A stretch of 64,000 nucleotides of DNA, taken from Ascidia mentula. Taxonomy: Eukaryota; Chordata; Ascidiacea; Phlebobranchia; Ascidiidae. The stretch spans positions 13,144,001 through 13,208,000 of the forward strand of contig OX387203.1 in NCBI GenBank assembly GCA_947561715.1. Reading direction: 5' to 3'. How positions within the stretch are numbered: position 1 is the stretch's first letter; every line of letters starts with the position of its first letter. The notes under the pieces were generated by a model. That model saw only the letters and a list, made by a program, of their open reading frames with translations, had not been told where the DNA came from and searched no databases. Positions 51,158 to 63,857 of the stretch are shown piece after piece. The position numbers were made by a program, and so were the translations under genes.

Positions 51158-53869
51158 GTATAGGAGGTGGGAAATGCCCACCGTGTAGACCTCTGTCACA
51201 ATAGAAATTGTGACGTCACAGAGCATGCTTGCTCACTATGCCCTATTGCTGTCCAGAGGCTAGGATGCTCTCCTTGTCGATGCAAATGTGACAAATACGG
51301 CGGCACTCAGTGTTGAAAATTCCCATTCCACGTGCTTGCGATGTCCCAACCACTCAACGTGCCCACCAGGCCAAGCTCCGCCCCTCTCCCACCAGTCGAC
51401 ATTCTATTTGAATAAGGTAAGCATCACGCCCTGTCCGGGCTACTTTTTCACTACTTAATCGTTTGCAAAGGCCCCCCGCCGTCGTTGCCGCGTCGACGAC
51501 GCCGGCTCGTGCTCATTATGCCCAATTACTGTCCAGCGGCAGGCATACTTTTCTGTCGTTGCAAGCGTGGTAATTACCGCTGCACTCTCAGTGTTGAAAA
51601 TTGCCAATCCACGTGCTTGCCATGTGGCAACCACTCCAAGTGCCCACCAGGCCAAGCTCCGACCCTCTCCCACCAGTCGACATTCTATTTGAATAAGGTA
51701 AGCATCACGCCCTGTCCGGGCTACTTTTTAACTACTTAATCGTTTGCAAAGACCCCCTGCCGTCGTTGCCGCGTCGACGACGACTTGTGCTCATTATGCC
51801 CAATTACTGTACAGCGGCTAGGCTGCTTTTTTACTTGGGCGCGCATGATTTTATTTCTATGTGAATAAGTATAGGAGGTGGGAAATGCCCACCGTGTAGA
51901 CCTCTGTCACAATAGAAATTGTGACGTCACAGAGCATGCTTGCTCACTATGCCCTATTGCTGTCCAGAGGCTAGGATGCTCTCCTTGTCGATGCAAATGT
52001 GACAAATACGGCGGCACTCAGTGTTGAAAATTCCCATTCCACGTGCTTGCGATGTCCCAACCACTCAACGTGCCCACCAGGCCAAGCTCCGCCCCTCTCC
52101 CACCAGTCGACATTCTATTTGAATAAGGTAAGCATCACGCCCTGTCCGGGCTACTTTTTCACTACTTAATCGTTTGCAAAGACCCCCTGCCGGCGTTGCC
52201 GCGTCGACGACGACTTGTGCTCATTATGCCCAATTACTGTACAGCGGCTAGGCTGCTTTTTTACTTGGGCGCGCATGATTTTGTTTCTATGTGAATAAGT
52301 ATAGGAGGTGGGAAATGCCCACCGTGTAGACCTCTGTCACAATAGAAATTGTGACGTCACAGAGCATGCTTGCTCACTATGCCCTATTGCTGTCCAGAGG
52401 CTAGGATGCTCTCCTTGTCGATGCAAATGTGACAAATACGGCGGCACTCAGTGTTGAAAATTCCCATTCCACGTGCTTGCGATGTCCCAACCACTCAACG
52501 TGCCCACCAGGCCAAGCTCCGCCCCTCTCCCACCAGTCGACATTCTATTTGAATAAGGTAAGCATCACGCCCTGTCCGGGCTACTTTTTCACTACTTAAT
52601 CGTTTGCAAAGGCCCCCCGCCGTCGTTGCCGCGTCGACGACGCCGGCTCGTGCTCATTATGCCCAATTACTGTCCAGCGGCAGGCATACTTTTCTGTCGT
52701 TGCAAGCGTGGTAATTACCGCTGCACTCTCAGTGTTGAAAATTGCCAATCCACGTGCTTGCCATGTGGCAACCACTCCAAGTGCCCACCAGGCCAAGCTC
52801 CGACCCTCTCCCACCAGTCGACATTCTATTTGAATAAGGTAAGCATCACGCCCTGTCCGGGCTACTTTTTAACTACTTAATCGTTTGCAAAGACCCCCTG
52901 CCGTCGTTGCCGCGTCGACGACGACTTGTGCTCATTATGCCCAATTACTGTACAGCGGCTAGGCTGCTTTTTTACTTGGGCGCGCATGATTTTATTTCTA
53001 TGTGAATAAGTATAGGAGGTGGGAAATGCCCACCGTGTAGACCTCTGTCACAATAGAAATTGTGACGTCACAGAGCATGCTTGCTCACTATGCCCTATTG
53101 CTGTCCAGAGGCTAGGATGCTCTCCTTGTCGATGCAAATGTGACAAATACGGCGGCACTCAGTGTTGAAAATTCCCATTCCACGTGCTTGCGATGTCCCA
53201 ACCACTCAACGTGCCCACCAGGCCAAGCTCCGCCCCTCTCCCACCAGTCGACATTCTATTTGAATAAGGTAAGCATCACGCCCTGTCCGGGCTACTTTTT
53301 CACTACTTAATCGTTTGCAAAGACCCCCTGCCGGCGTTGCCGCGTCGACGACGACTTGTGCTCATTATGCCCAATTACTGTACAGCGGCTAGGCTGCTTT
53401 TTTACTTGGGCGCGCATGATTTTATTTCTATGTGAATAAGTATAGGAGGTGGGAAATGCCCACCGTGTAGACCTCTGTCACAATAGAAATTGTGACGTCA
53501 CAGAGCATGCTTGCTCACTATGCCCTATTGCTGTCCAGAGGCTAGGATGCTCTCCTTGTCGATGCAAATGTGACAAATACGGCGGCACTCAGTGTTGAAA
53601 ATTCCCATTCCACGTGCTTGCGATGTCCCAACCACTCAACGTGCCCACCAGGCCAAGCTCCGCCCCTCTCCCACCAGTCGACATTCTATTTGAATAAGGT
53701 AAGCATCACGCCCTGTCCGGGCTACTTTTTCACTACTTAATCGTTTGCAAAGACCCCCTGCCGGCGTTGCCGCGTCGACGACGACTTGTGCTCATTATGC
53801 CCAATTACTGTACAGCGGCTAGGCTGCTTTTTTACTTAGGCGCGCATGATTTTGTTTCTATGTGAATAA
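51158..53869 (+). repeat. Block L-g-L-a-g* (2712 bp), first of a tandem pair
   Basis: The units are 711L at 51158, 430g at 51869, 711L at 52299, 430a at 53010 and 430g* at 53440. The g* unit again follows a 430a, and an identical block comes next. Confidence 0.88.
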
Positions 53870-56581
53870 GTATAGGAGGTGGGAAATGCCCACCGTGTAG
53901 ACCTCTGTCACAATAGAAATTGTGACGTCACAGAGCATGCTTGCTCACTATGCCCTATTGCTGTCCAGAGGCTAGGATGCTCTCCTTGTCGATGCAAATG
54001 TGACAAATACGGCGGCACTCAGTGTTGAAAATTCCCATTCCACGTGCTTGCGATGTCCCAACCACTCAACGTGCCCACCAGGCCAAGCTCCGCCCCTCTC
54101 CCACCAGTCGACATTCTATTTGAATAAGGTAAGCATCACGCCCTGTCCGGGCTACTTTTTCACTACTTAATCGTTTGCAAAGGCCCCCCGCCGTCGTTGC
54201 CGCGTCGACGACGCCGGCTCGTGCTCATTATGCCCAATTACTGTCCAGCGGCAGGCATACTTTTCTGTCGTTGCAAGCGTGGTAATTACCGCTGCACTCT
54301 CAGTGTTGAAAATTGCCAATCCACGTGCTTGCCATGTGGCAACCACTCCAAGTGCCCACCAGGCCAAGCTCCGACCCTCTCCCACCAGTCGACATTCTAT
54401 TTGAATAAGGTAAGCATCACGCCCTGTCCGGGCTACTTTTTAACTACTTAATCGTTTGCAAAGACCCCCTGCCGTCGTTGCCGCGTCGACGACGACTTGT
54501 GCTCATTATGCCCAATTACTGTACAGCGGCTAGGCTGCTTTTTTACTTGGGCGCGCATGATTTTATTTCTATGTGAATAAGTATAGGAGGTGGGAAATGC
54601 CCACCGTGTAGACCTCTGTCACAATAGAAATTGTGACGTCACAGAGCATGCTTGCTCACTATGCCCTATTGCTGTCCAGAGGCTAGGATGCTCTCCTTGT
54701 CGATGCAAATGTGACAAATACGGCGGCACTCAGTGTTGAAAATTCCCATTCCACGTGCTTGCGATGTCCCAACCACTCAACGTGCCCACCAGGCCAAGCT
54801 CCGCCCCTCTCCCACCAGTCGACATTCTATTTGAATAAGGTAAGCATCACGCCCTGTCCGGGCTACTTTTTCACTACTTAATCGTTTGCAAAGACCCCCT
54901 GCCGGCGTTGCCGCGTCGACGACGACTTGTGCTCATTATGCCCAATTACTGTACAGCGGCTAGGCTGCTTTTTTACTTGGGCGCGCATGATTTTGTTTCT
55001 ATGTGAATAAGTATAGGAGGTGGGAAATGCCCACCGTGTAGACCTCTGTCACAATAGAAATTGTGACGTCACAGAGCATGCTTGCTCACTATGCCCTATT
55101 GCTGTCCAGAGGCTAGGATGCTCTCCTTGTCGATGCAAATGTGACAAATACGGCGGCACTCAGTGTTGAAAATTCCCATTCCACGTGCTTGCGATGTCCC
55201 AACCACTCAACGTGCCCACCAGGCCAAGCTCCGCCCCTCTCCCACCAGTCGACATTCTATTTGAATAAGGTAAGCATCACGCCCTGTCCGGGCTACTTTT
55301 TCACTACTTAATCGTTTGCAAAGGCCCCCCGCCGTCGTTGCCGCGTCGACGACGCCGGCTCGTGCTCATTATGCCCAATTACTGTCCAGCGGCAGGCATA
55401 CTTTTCTGTCGTTGCAAGCGTGGTAATTACCGCTGCACTCTCAGTGTTGAAAATTGCCAATCCACGTGCTTGCCATGTGGCAACCACTCCAAGTGCCCAC
55501 CAGGCCAAGCTCCGACCCTCTCCCACCAGTCGACATTCTATTTGAATAAGGTAAGCATCACGCCCTGTCCGGGCTACTTTTTAACTACTTAATCGTTTGC
55601 AAAGACCCCCTGCCGTCGTTGCCGCGTCGACGACGACTTGTGCTCATTATGCCCAATTACTGTACAGCGGCTAGGCTGCTTTTTTACTTGGGCGCGCATG
55701 ATTTTATTTCTATGTGAATAAGTATAGGAGGTGGGAAATGCCCACCGTGTAGACCTCTGTCACAATAGAAATTGTGACGTCACAGAGCATGCTTGCTCAC
55801 TATGCCCTATTGCTGTCCAGAGGCTAGGATGCTCTCCTTGTCGATGCAAATGTGACAAATACGGCGGCACTCAGTGTTGAAAATTCCCATTCCACGTGCT
55901 TGCGATGTCCCAACCACTCAACGTGCCCACCAGGCCAAGCTCCGCCCCTCTCCCACCAGTCGACATTCTATTTGAATAAGGTAAGCATCACGCCCTGTCC
56001 GGGCTACTTTTTCACTACTTAATCGTTTGCAAAGACCCCCTGCCGGCGTTGCCGCGTCGACGACGACTTGTGCTCATTATGCCCAATTACTGTACAGCGG
56101 CTAGGCTGCTTTTTTACTTGGGCGCGCATGATTTTATTTCTATGTGAATAAGTATAGGAGGTGGGAAATGCCCACCGTGTAGACCTCTGTCACAATAGAA
56201 ATTGTGACGTCACAGAGCATGCTTGCTCACTATGCCCTATTGCTGTCCAGAGGCTAGGATGCTCTCCTTGTCGATGCAAATGTGACAAATACGGCGGCAC
56301 TCAGTGTTGAAAATTCCCATTCCACGTGCTTGCGATGTCCCAACCACTCAACGTGCCCACCAGGCCAAGCTCCGCCCCTCTCCCACCAGTCGACATTCTA
56401 TTTGAATAAGGTAAGCATCACGCCCTGTCCGGGCTACTTTTTCACTACTTAATCGTTTGCAAAGACCCCCTGCCGGCGTTGCCGCGTCGACGACGACTTG
56501 TGCTCATTATGCCCAATTACTGTACAGCGGCTAGGCTGCTTTTTTACTTAGGCGCGCATGATTTTGTTTCTATGTGAATAA
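53870..56581 (+). repeat. Block L-g-L-a-g* (2712 bp), second of a tandem pair
   Basis: The units are 711L at 53870, 430g at 54581, 711L at 55011, 430a at 55722 and 430g* at 56152, in the same order and marker state as the block before. Confidence 0.88.
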
Positions 56582-59293
56582 GTATAGGAGGTGGGAAATG
56601 CCCACCGTGTAGACCTCTGTCACAATAGAAATTGTGACGTCACAGAGCATGCTTGCTCACTATGCCCTATTGCTGTCCAGAGGCTAGGATGCTCTCCTTG
56701 TCGATGCAAATGTGACAAATACGGCGGCACTCAGTGTTGAAAATTCCCATTCCACGTGCTTGCGATGTCCCAACCACTCAACGTGCCCACCAGGCCAAGC
56801 TCCGCCCCTCTCCCACCAGTCGACATTCTATTTGAATAAGGTAAGCATCACGCCCTGTCCGGGCTACTTTTTCACTACTTAATCGTTTGCAAAGGCCCCC
56901 CGCCGTCGTTGCCGCGTCGACGACGCCGGCTCGTGCTCATTATGCCCAATTACTGTCCAGCGGCAGGCATACTTTTCTGTCGTTGCAAGCGTGGTAATTA
57001 CCGCTGCACTCTCAGTGTTGAAAATTGCCAATCCACGTGCTTGCCATGTGGCAACCACTCCAAGTGCCCACCAGGCCAAGCTCCGACCCTCTCCCACCAG
57101 TCGACATTCTATTTGAATAAGGTAAGCATCACGCCCTGTCCGGGCTACTTTTTAACTACTTAATCGTTTGCAAAGACCCCCTGCCGTCGTTGCCGCGTCG
57201 ACGACGACTTGTGCTCATTATGCCCAATTACTGTACAGCGGCTAGGCTGCTTTTTTACTTGGGCGCGCATGATTTTATTTCTATGTGAATAAGTATAGGA
57301 GGTGGGAAATGCCCACCGTGTAGACCTCTGTCACAATAGAAATTGTGACGTCACAGAGCATGCTTGCTCACTATGCCCTATTGCTGTCCAGAGGCTAGGA
57401 TGCTCTCCTTGTCGATGCAAATGTGACAAATACGGCGGCACTCAGTGTTGAAAATTCCCATTCCACGTGCTTGCGATGTCCCAACCACTCAACGTGCCCA
57501 CCAGGCCAAGCTCCGCCCCTCTCCCACCAGTCGACATTCTATTTGAATAAGGTAAGCATCACGCCCTGTCCGGGCTACTTTTTCACTACTTAATCGTTTG
57601 CAAAGACCCCCTGCCGGCGTTGCCGCGTCGACGACGACTTGTGCTCATTATGCCCAATTACTGTACAGCGGCTAGGCTGCTTTTTTACTTGGGCGCGCAT
57701 GATTTTATTTCTATGTGAATAAGTATAGGAGGTGGGAAATGCCCACCGTGTAGACCTCTGTCACAATAGAAATTGTGACGTCACAGAGCATGCTTGCTCA
57801 CTATGCCCTATTGCTGTCCAGAGGCTAGGATGCTCTCCTTGTCGATGCAAATGTGACAAATACGGCGGCACTCAGTGTTGAAAATTCCCATTCCACGTGC
57901 TTGCGATGTCCCAACCACTCAACGTGCCCACCAGGCCAAGCTCCGCCCCTCTCCCACCAGTCGACATTCTATTTGAATAAGGTAAGCATCACGCCCTGTC
58001 CGGGCTACTTTTTCACTACTTAATCGTTTGCAAAGACCCCCTGCCGGCGTTGCCGCGTCGACGACGACTTGTGCTCATTATGCCCAATTACTGTACAGCG
58101 GCTAGGCTGCTTTTTTACTTGGGCGCGCATGATTTTATTTCTATGTGAATAAGTATAGGAGGTGGGAAATGCCCACCGTGTAGACCTCTGTCACAATAGA
58201 AATTGTGACGTCACAGAGCATGCTTGCTCACTATGCCCTATTGCTGTCCAGAGGCTAGGATGCTCTCCTTGTCGATGCAAATGTGACAAATACGGCGGCA
58301 CTCAGTGTTGAAAATTCCCATTCCACGTGCTTGCGATGTCCCAACCACTCAACGTGCCCACCAGGCCAAGCTCCGCCCCTCTCCCACCAGTCGACATTCT
58401 ATTTGAATAAGGTAAGCATCACGCCCTGTCCGGGCTACTTTTTCACTACTTAATCGTTTGCAAAGACCCCCTGCCGGCGTTGCCGCGTCGACGACGACTT
58501 GTGCTCATTATGCCCAATTACTGTACAGCGGCTAGGCTGCTTTTTTACTTGGGCGCGCATGATTTTGTTTCTATGTGAATAAGTATAGGAGGTGGGAAAT
58601 GCCCACCGTGTAGACCTCTGTCACAATAGAAATTGTGACGTCACAGAGCATGCTTGCTCACTATGCCCTATTGCTGTCCAGAGGCTAGGATGCTCTCCTT
58701 GTCGATGCAAATGTGACAAATACGGCGGCACTCAGTGTTGAAAATTCCCATTCCACGTGCTTGCGATGTCCCAACCACTCAACGTGCCCACCAGGCCAAG
58801 CTCCGCCCCTCTCCCACCAGTCGACATTCTATTTGAATAAGGTAAGCATCACGCCCTGTCCGGGCTACTTTTTCACTACTTAATCGTTTGCAAAGGCCCC
58901 CCGCCGTCGTTGCCGCGTCGACGACGCCGGCTCGTGCTCATTATGCCCAATTACTGTCCAGCGGCAGGCATACTTTTCTGTCGTTGCAAGCGTGGTAATT
59001 ACCGCTGCACTCTCAGTGTTGAAAATTGCCAATCCACGTGCTTGCCATGTGGCAACCACTCCAAGTGCCCACCAGGCCAAGCTCCGACCCTCTCCCACCA
59101 GTCGACATTCTATTTGAATAAGGTAAGCATCACGCCCTGTCCGGGCTACTTTTTCACTACTTAATCGTTTGCAAAGACCCCCTGCCGGCGTTGCCGCGTC
59201 GACGACGACTTGTGCTCATTATGCCCAATTACTGTACAGCGGCTAGGCTGCTTTTTTACTTGGGCGCGCATGATTTTGTTTCTATGTGAATAA
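56582..59293 (+). repeat. Block L-a-a-g-F (2712 bp)
   Basis: The units are 711L at 56582, 430a at 57293, 430a at 57723, 430g at 58153 and 711F at 58583. It equals L-a-g-F with one extra 430a, the only place where two 430a units are adjacent. Its length matches L-g-L-a-g* only by coincidence. Confidence 0.88.
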
Positions 59294-62200
59294 GTATAGG
59301 AGGTGGGAAATGCCCACCGTGTAGACCTCTGTCACAATAGAAATTGTGACGTCACAGAGCATGCTTGCTCACTATGCCCTATTGCTGTCCAGAGGCTAGG
59401 ATGCTCTCCTTGTCGATGCAAATGTGACAAATACGGCGGCACTCAGTGTTGAAAATTCCCATTCCACGTGCTTGCGATGTCCCAACCACTCAACGTGCCC
59501 ACCAGGCCAAGCTCCGCCCCTCTCCCACCAGTCGACATTCTATTTGAATAAGGTAAGCATCACGCCCTGTCCGGGCTACTTTTTCACTACTTAATCGTTT
59601 GCAAAGGCCCCCCGCCGTCGTTGCCGCGTCGACGACGCCGGCTCGTGCTCATTATGCCCAATTACTGTCCAGCGGCAGGCATACTTTTCTGTCGTTGCAA
59701 GCGTGGTAATTACCGCTGCACTCTCAGTGTTGAAAATTGCCAATCCACGTGCTTGCCATGTGGCAACCACTCCAAGTGCCCACCAGGCCAAGCTCCGACC
59801 CTCTCCCACCAGTCGACATTCTATTTGAATAAGGTAAGCATCACGCCCTGTCCGGGCTACTTTTTAACTACTTAATCGTTTGCAAAGACCCCCTGCCGTC
59901 GTTGCCGCGTCGACGACGACTTGTGCTCATTATGCCCAATTACTGTACAGCGGCTAGGCTGCTTTTTTACTTGGGCGCGCATGATTTTATTTCTATGTGA
60001 ATAAGTATAGGAGGTGGGAAATGCCCACCGTGTAGACCTCTGTCACAATAGAAATTGTGACGTCACAGAGCATGCTTGCTCACTATGCCCTATTGCTGTC
60101 CAGAGGCTAGGATGCTCTCCTTGTCGATGCAAATGTGACAAATACGGCGGCACTCAGTGTTGAAAATTCCCATTCCACGTGCTTGCGATGTCCCAACCAC
60201 TCAACGTGCCCACCAGGCCAAGCTCCGCCCCTCTCCCACCAGTCGACATTCTATTTGAATAAGGTAAGCATCACGCCCTGTCCGGGCTACTTTTTCACTA
60301 CTTAATCGTTTGCAAAGACCCCCTGCCGGCGTTGCCGCGTCGACGACGACTTGTGCTCATTATGCCCAATTACTGTACAGCGGCTAGGCTGCTTTTTTAC
60401 TTGGGCGCGCATGATTTTGTTTCTATGTGAATAAGTATAGGAGGTGGGAAATGCCCACCGTGTAGACCTCTGTCACAATAGAAATTGTGACGTCACAGAG
60501 CATGCTTGCTCACTATGCCCTATTGCTGTCCAGAGGCTAGGATGCTCTCCTTGTCGATGCAAATGTGACAAATACGGCGGCACTCAGTGTTGAAAATTCC
60601 CATTCCACGTGCTTGCGATGTCCCAACCACTCAACGTGCCCACCAGGCCAAGCTCCGCCCCTCTCCCACCAGTCGACATTCTATTTGAATAAGGTAAGCA
60701 TCACGCCCTGTCCGGGCTACTTTTTCACTACTTAATCGTTTGCAAAGGCCCCCCGCCGTCGTTGCCGCGTCGACGACGCCGGCTCGTGCTCATTATGCCC
60801 AATTACTGTCCAGCGGCAGGCATACTTTTCTGTCGTTGCAAGCGTGGTAATTACCGCTGCACTCTCAGTGTTGAAAATTGCCAATCCACGTGCTTGCCAT
60901 GTGGCAACCACTCCAAGTGCCCACCAGGCCAAGCTCCGACCCTCTCCCACCAGTCGACATTCTATTTGAATAAGGTAAGCATCACGCCCTGTCCGGGCTA
61001 CTTTTTAACTACTTAATCGTTTGCAAAGACCCCCTGCCGTCGTTGCCGCGTCGACGACGACTTGTGCTCATTATGCCCAATTACTGTACAGCGGCTAGGC
61101 TGCTTTTTTACTTGGGCGCGCATGATTTTATTTCTATGTGAATAAGTATAGGAGGTGGGAAATGCCCACCGTGTAGACCTCTGTCACAATAGAAATTGTG
61201 ACGTCACAGAGCATGCTTGCTCACTATGCCCTATTGCTGTCCAGAGGCTAGGATGCTCTCCTTGTCGATGCAAATGTGACAAATACGGCGGCACTCAGTG
61301 TTGAAAATTCCCATTCCACGTGCTTGCGATGTCCCAACCACTCAACGTGCCCACCAGGCCAAGCTCCGCCCCTCTCCCACCAGTCGACATTCTATTTGAA
61401 TAAGGTAAGCATCACGCCCTGTCCGGGCTACTTTTTCACTACTTAATCGTTTGCAAAGACCCCCTGCCGGCGTTGCCGCGTCGACGACGACTTGTGCTCA
61501 TTATGCCCAATTACTGTACAGCGGCTAGGCTGCTTTTTTACTTGGGCGCGCATGATTTTGTTTCTATGTGAATAAGTATAGGAGGTGGGAAATGCCCACC
61601 GTGTAGACCTCTGTCACAATAGAAATTGTGACGTCACAGAGCATGCTTGCTCACTATGCCCTATTGCTGTCCAGAGGCTAGGATGCTCTCCTTGTCGATG
61701 CAAATGTGACAAATACGGCGGCACTCAGTGTTGAAAATTCCCATTCCACGTGCTTGCGATGTCCCAACCACTCAACGTGCCCACCAGGCCAAGCTCCGCC
61801 CCTCTCCCACCAGTCGACATTCTATTTGAATAAGGTAAGCATCACGCCCTGTCCGGGCTACTTTTTCACTACTTAATCGTTTGCAAAGGCCCCCCGCCGT
61901 CGTTGCCGCGTCGACGACGCCGGCTCGTGCTCATTATGCCCAATTACTGTCCAGCGGCAGGCATACTTTTCTGTCGTTGCAAGCGTGGTAATTACCGCTG
62001 CACTCTCAGTGTTGAAAATTGCCAATCCACGTGCTTGCCATGTGGCAACCACTCCAAGTGCCCACCAGGCCAAGCTCCGACCCTCTCCCACCAGTCGACA
62101 TTCTATTTGAATAAGGTAAGCATCACGCCCTGTCCGGGCTACTTTTTAACTACTTAATCGTTTGCAAAGACCCCCTGCCGTCGTTGCCGCGTCGACGACG

Positions 62201-63857
62201 ACTTGTGCTCATTATGCCCAATTACTGTACAGCGGCTAGGCTGCTTTTTTACTTGGGCGCGCATGATTTTATTTCTATGTGAATAAGTATAGGAGGTGGG
62301 AAATGCCCACCGTGTAGACCTCTGTCACAATAGAAATTGTGACGTCACAGAGCATGCTTGCTCACTATGCCCTATTGCTGTCCAGAGGCTAGGATGCTCT
62401 CCTTGTCGATGCAAATGTGACAAATACGGCGGCACTCAGTGTTGAAAATTCCCATTCCACGTGCTTGCGATGTCCCAACCACTCAACGTGCCCACCAGGC
62501 CAAGCTCCGCCCCTCTCCCACCAGTCGACATTCTATTTGAATAAGGTAAGCATCACGCCCTGTCCGGGCTACTTTTTCACTACTTAATCGTTTGCAAAGA
62601 CCCCCTGCCGGCGTTGCCGCGTCGACGACGACTTGTGCTCATTATGCCCAATTACTGTACAGCGGCTAGGCTGCTTTTTTACTTGGGCGCGCATGATTTT
62701 GTTTCTATGTGAATAAGTATAGGAGGTGGGAAATGCCCACCGTGTAGACCTCTGTCACAATAGAAATTGTGACGTCACAGAGCATGCTTGCTCACTATGC
62801 CCTATTGCTGTCCAGAGGCTAGGATGCTCTCCTTGTCGATGCAAATGTGACAAATACGGCGGCACTCAGTGTTGAAAATTCCCATTCCACGTGCTTGCGA
62901 TGTCCCAACCACTCAACGTGCCCACCAGGCCAAGCTCCGCCCCTCTCCCACCAGTCGACATTCTATTTGAATAAGGTAAGCATCACGCCCTGTCCGGGCT
63001 ACTTTTTCACTACTTAATCGTTTGCAAAGGCCCCCCGCCGTCGTTGCCGCGTCGACGACGCCGGCTCGTGCTCATTATGCCCAATTACTGTCCAGCGGCA
63101 GGCATACTTTTCTGTCGTTGCAAGCGTGGTAATTACCGCTGCACTCTCAGTGTTGAAAATTGCCAATCCACGTGCTTGCCATGTGGCAACCACTCCAAGT
63201 GCCCACCAGGCCAAGCTCCGACCCTCTCCCACCAGTCGACATTCTATTTGAATAAGGTAAGCATCACGCCCTGTCCGGGCTACTTTTTAACTACTTAATC
63301 GTTTGCAAAGACCCCCTGCCGTCGTTGCCGCGTCGACGACGACTTGTGCTCATTATGCCCAATTACTGTACAGCGGCTAGGCTGCTTTTTTACTTGGGCG
63401 CGCATGATTTTATTTCTATGTGAATAAGTATAGGAGGTGGGAAATGCCCACCGTGTAGACCTCTGTCACAATAGAAATTGTGACGTCACAGAGCATGCTT
63501 GCTCACTATGCCCTATTGCTGTCCAGAGGCTAGGATGCTCTCCTTGTCGATGCAAATGTGACAAATACGGCGGCACTCAGTGTTGAAAATTCCCATTCCA
63601 CGTGCTTGCGATGTCCCAACCACTCAACGTGCCCACCAGGCCAAGCTCCGCCCCTCTCCCACCAGTCGACATTCTATTTGAATAAGGTAAGCATCACGCC
63701 CTGTCCGGGCTACTTTTTCACTACTTAATCGTTTGCAAAGACCCCCTGCCGGCGTTGCCGCGTCGACGACGACTTGTGCTCATTATGCCCAATTACTGTA
63801 CAGCGGCTAGGCTGCTTTTTTACTTGGGCGCGCATGATTTTGTTTCTATGTGAATAA
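59294..63857 (+). repeat. Four tandem L-g dimers (4 x 1141 bp)
   Basis: Dimers start at 59294, 60435, 61576 and 62717, the last 430g being 63428-63857. No differences are seen between the four. Confidence 0.9.
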
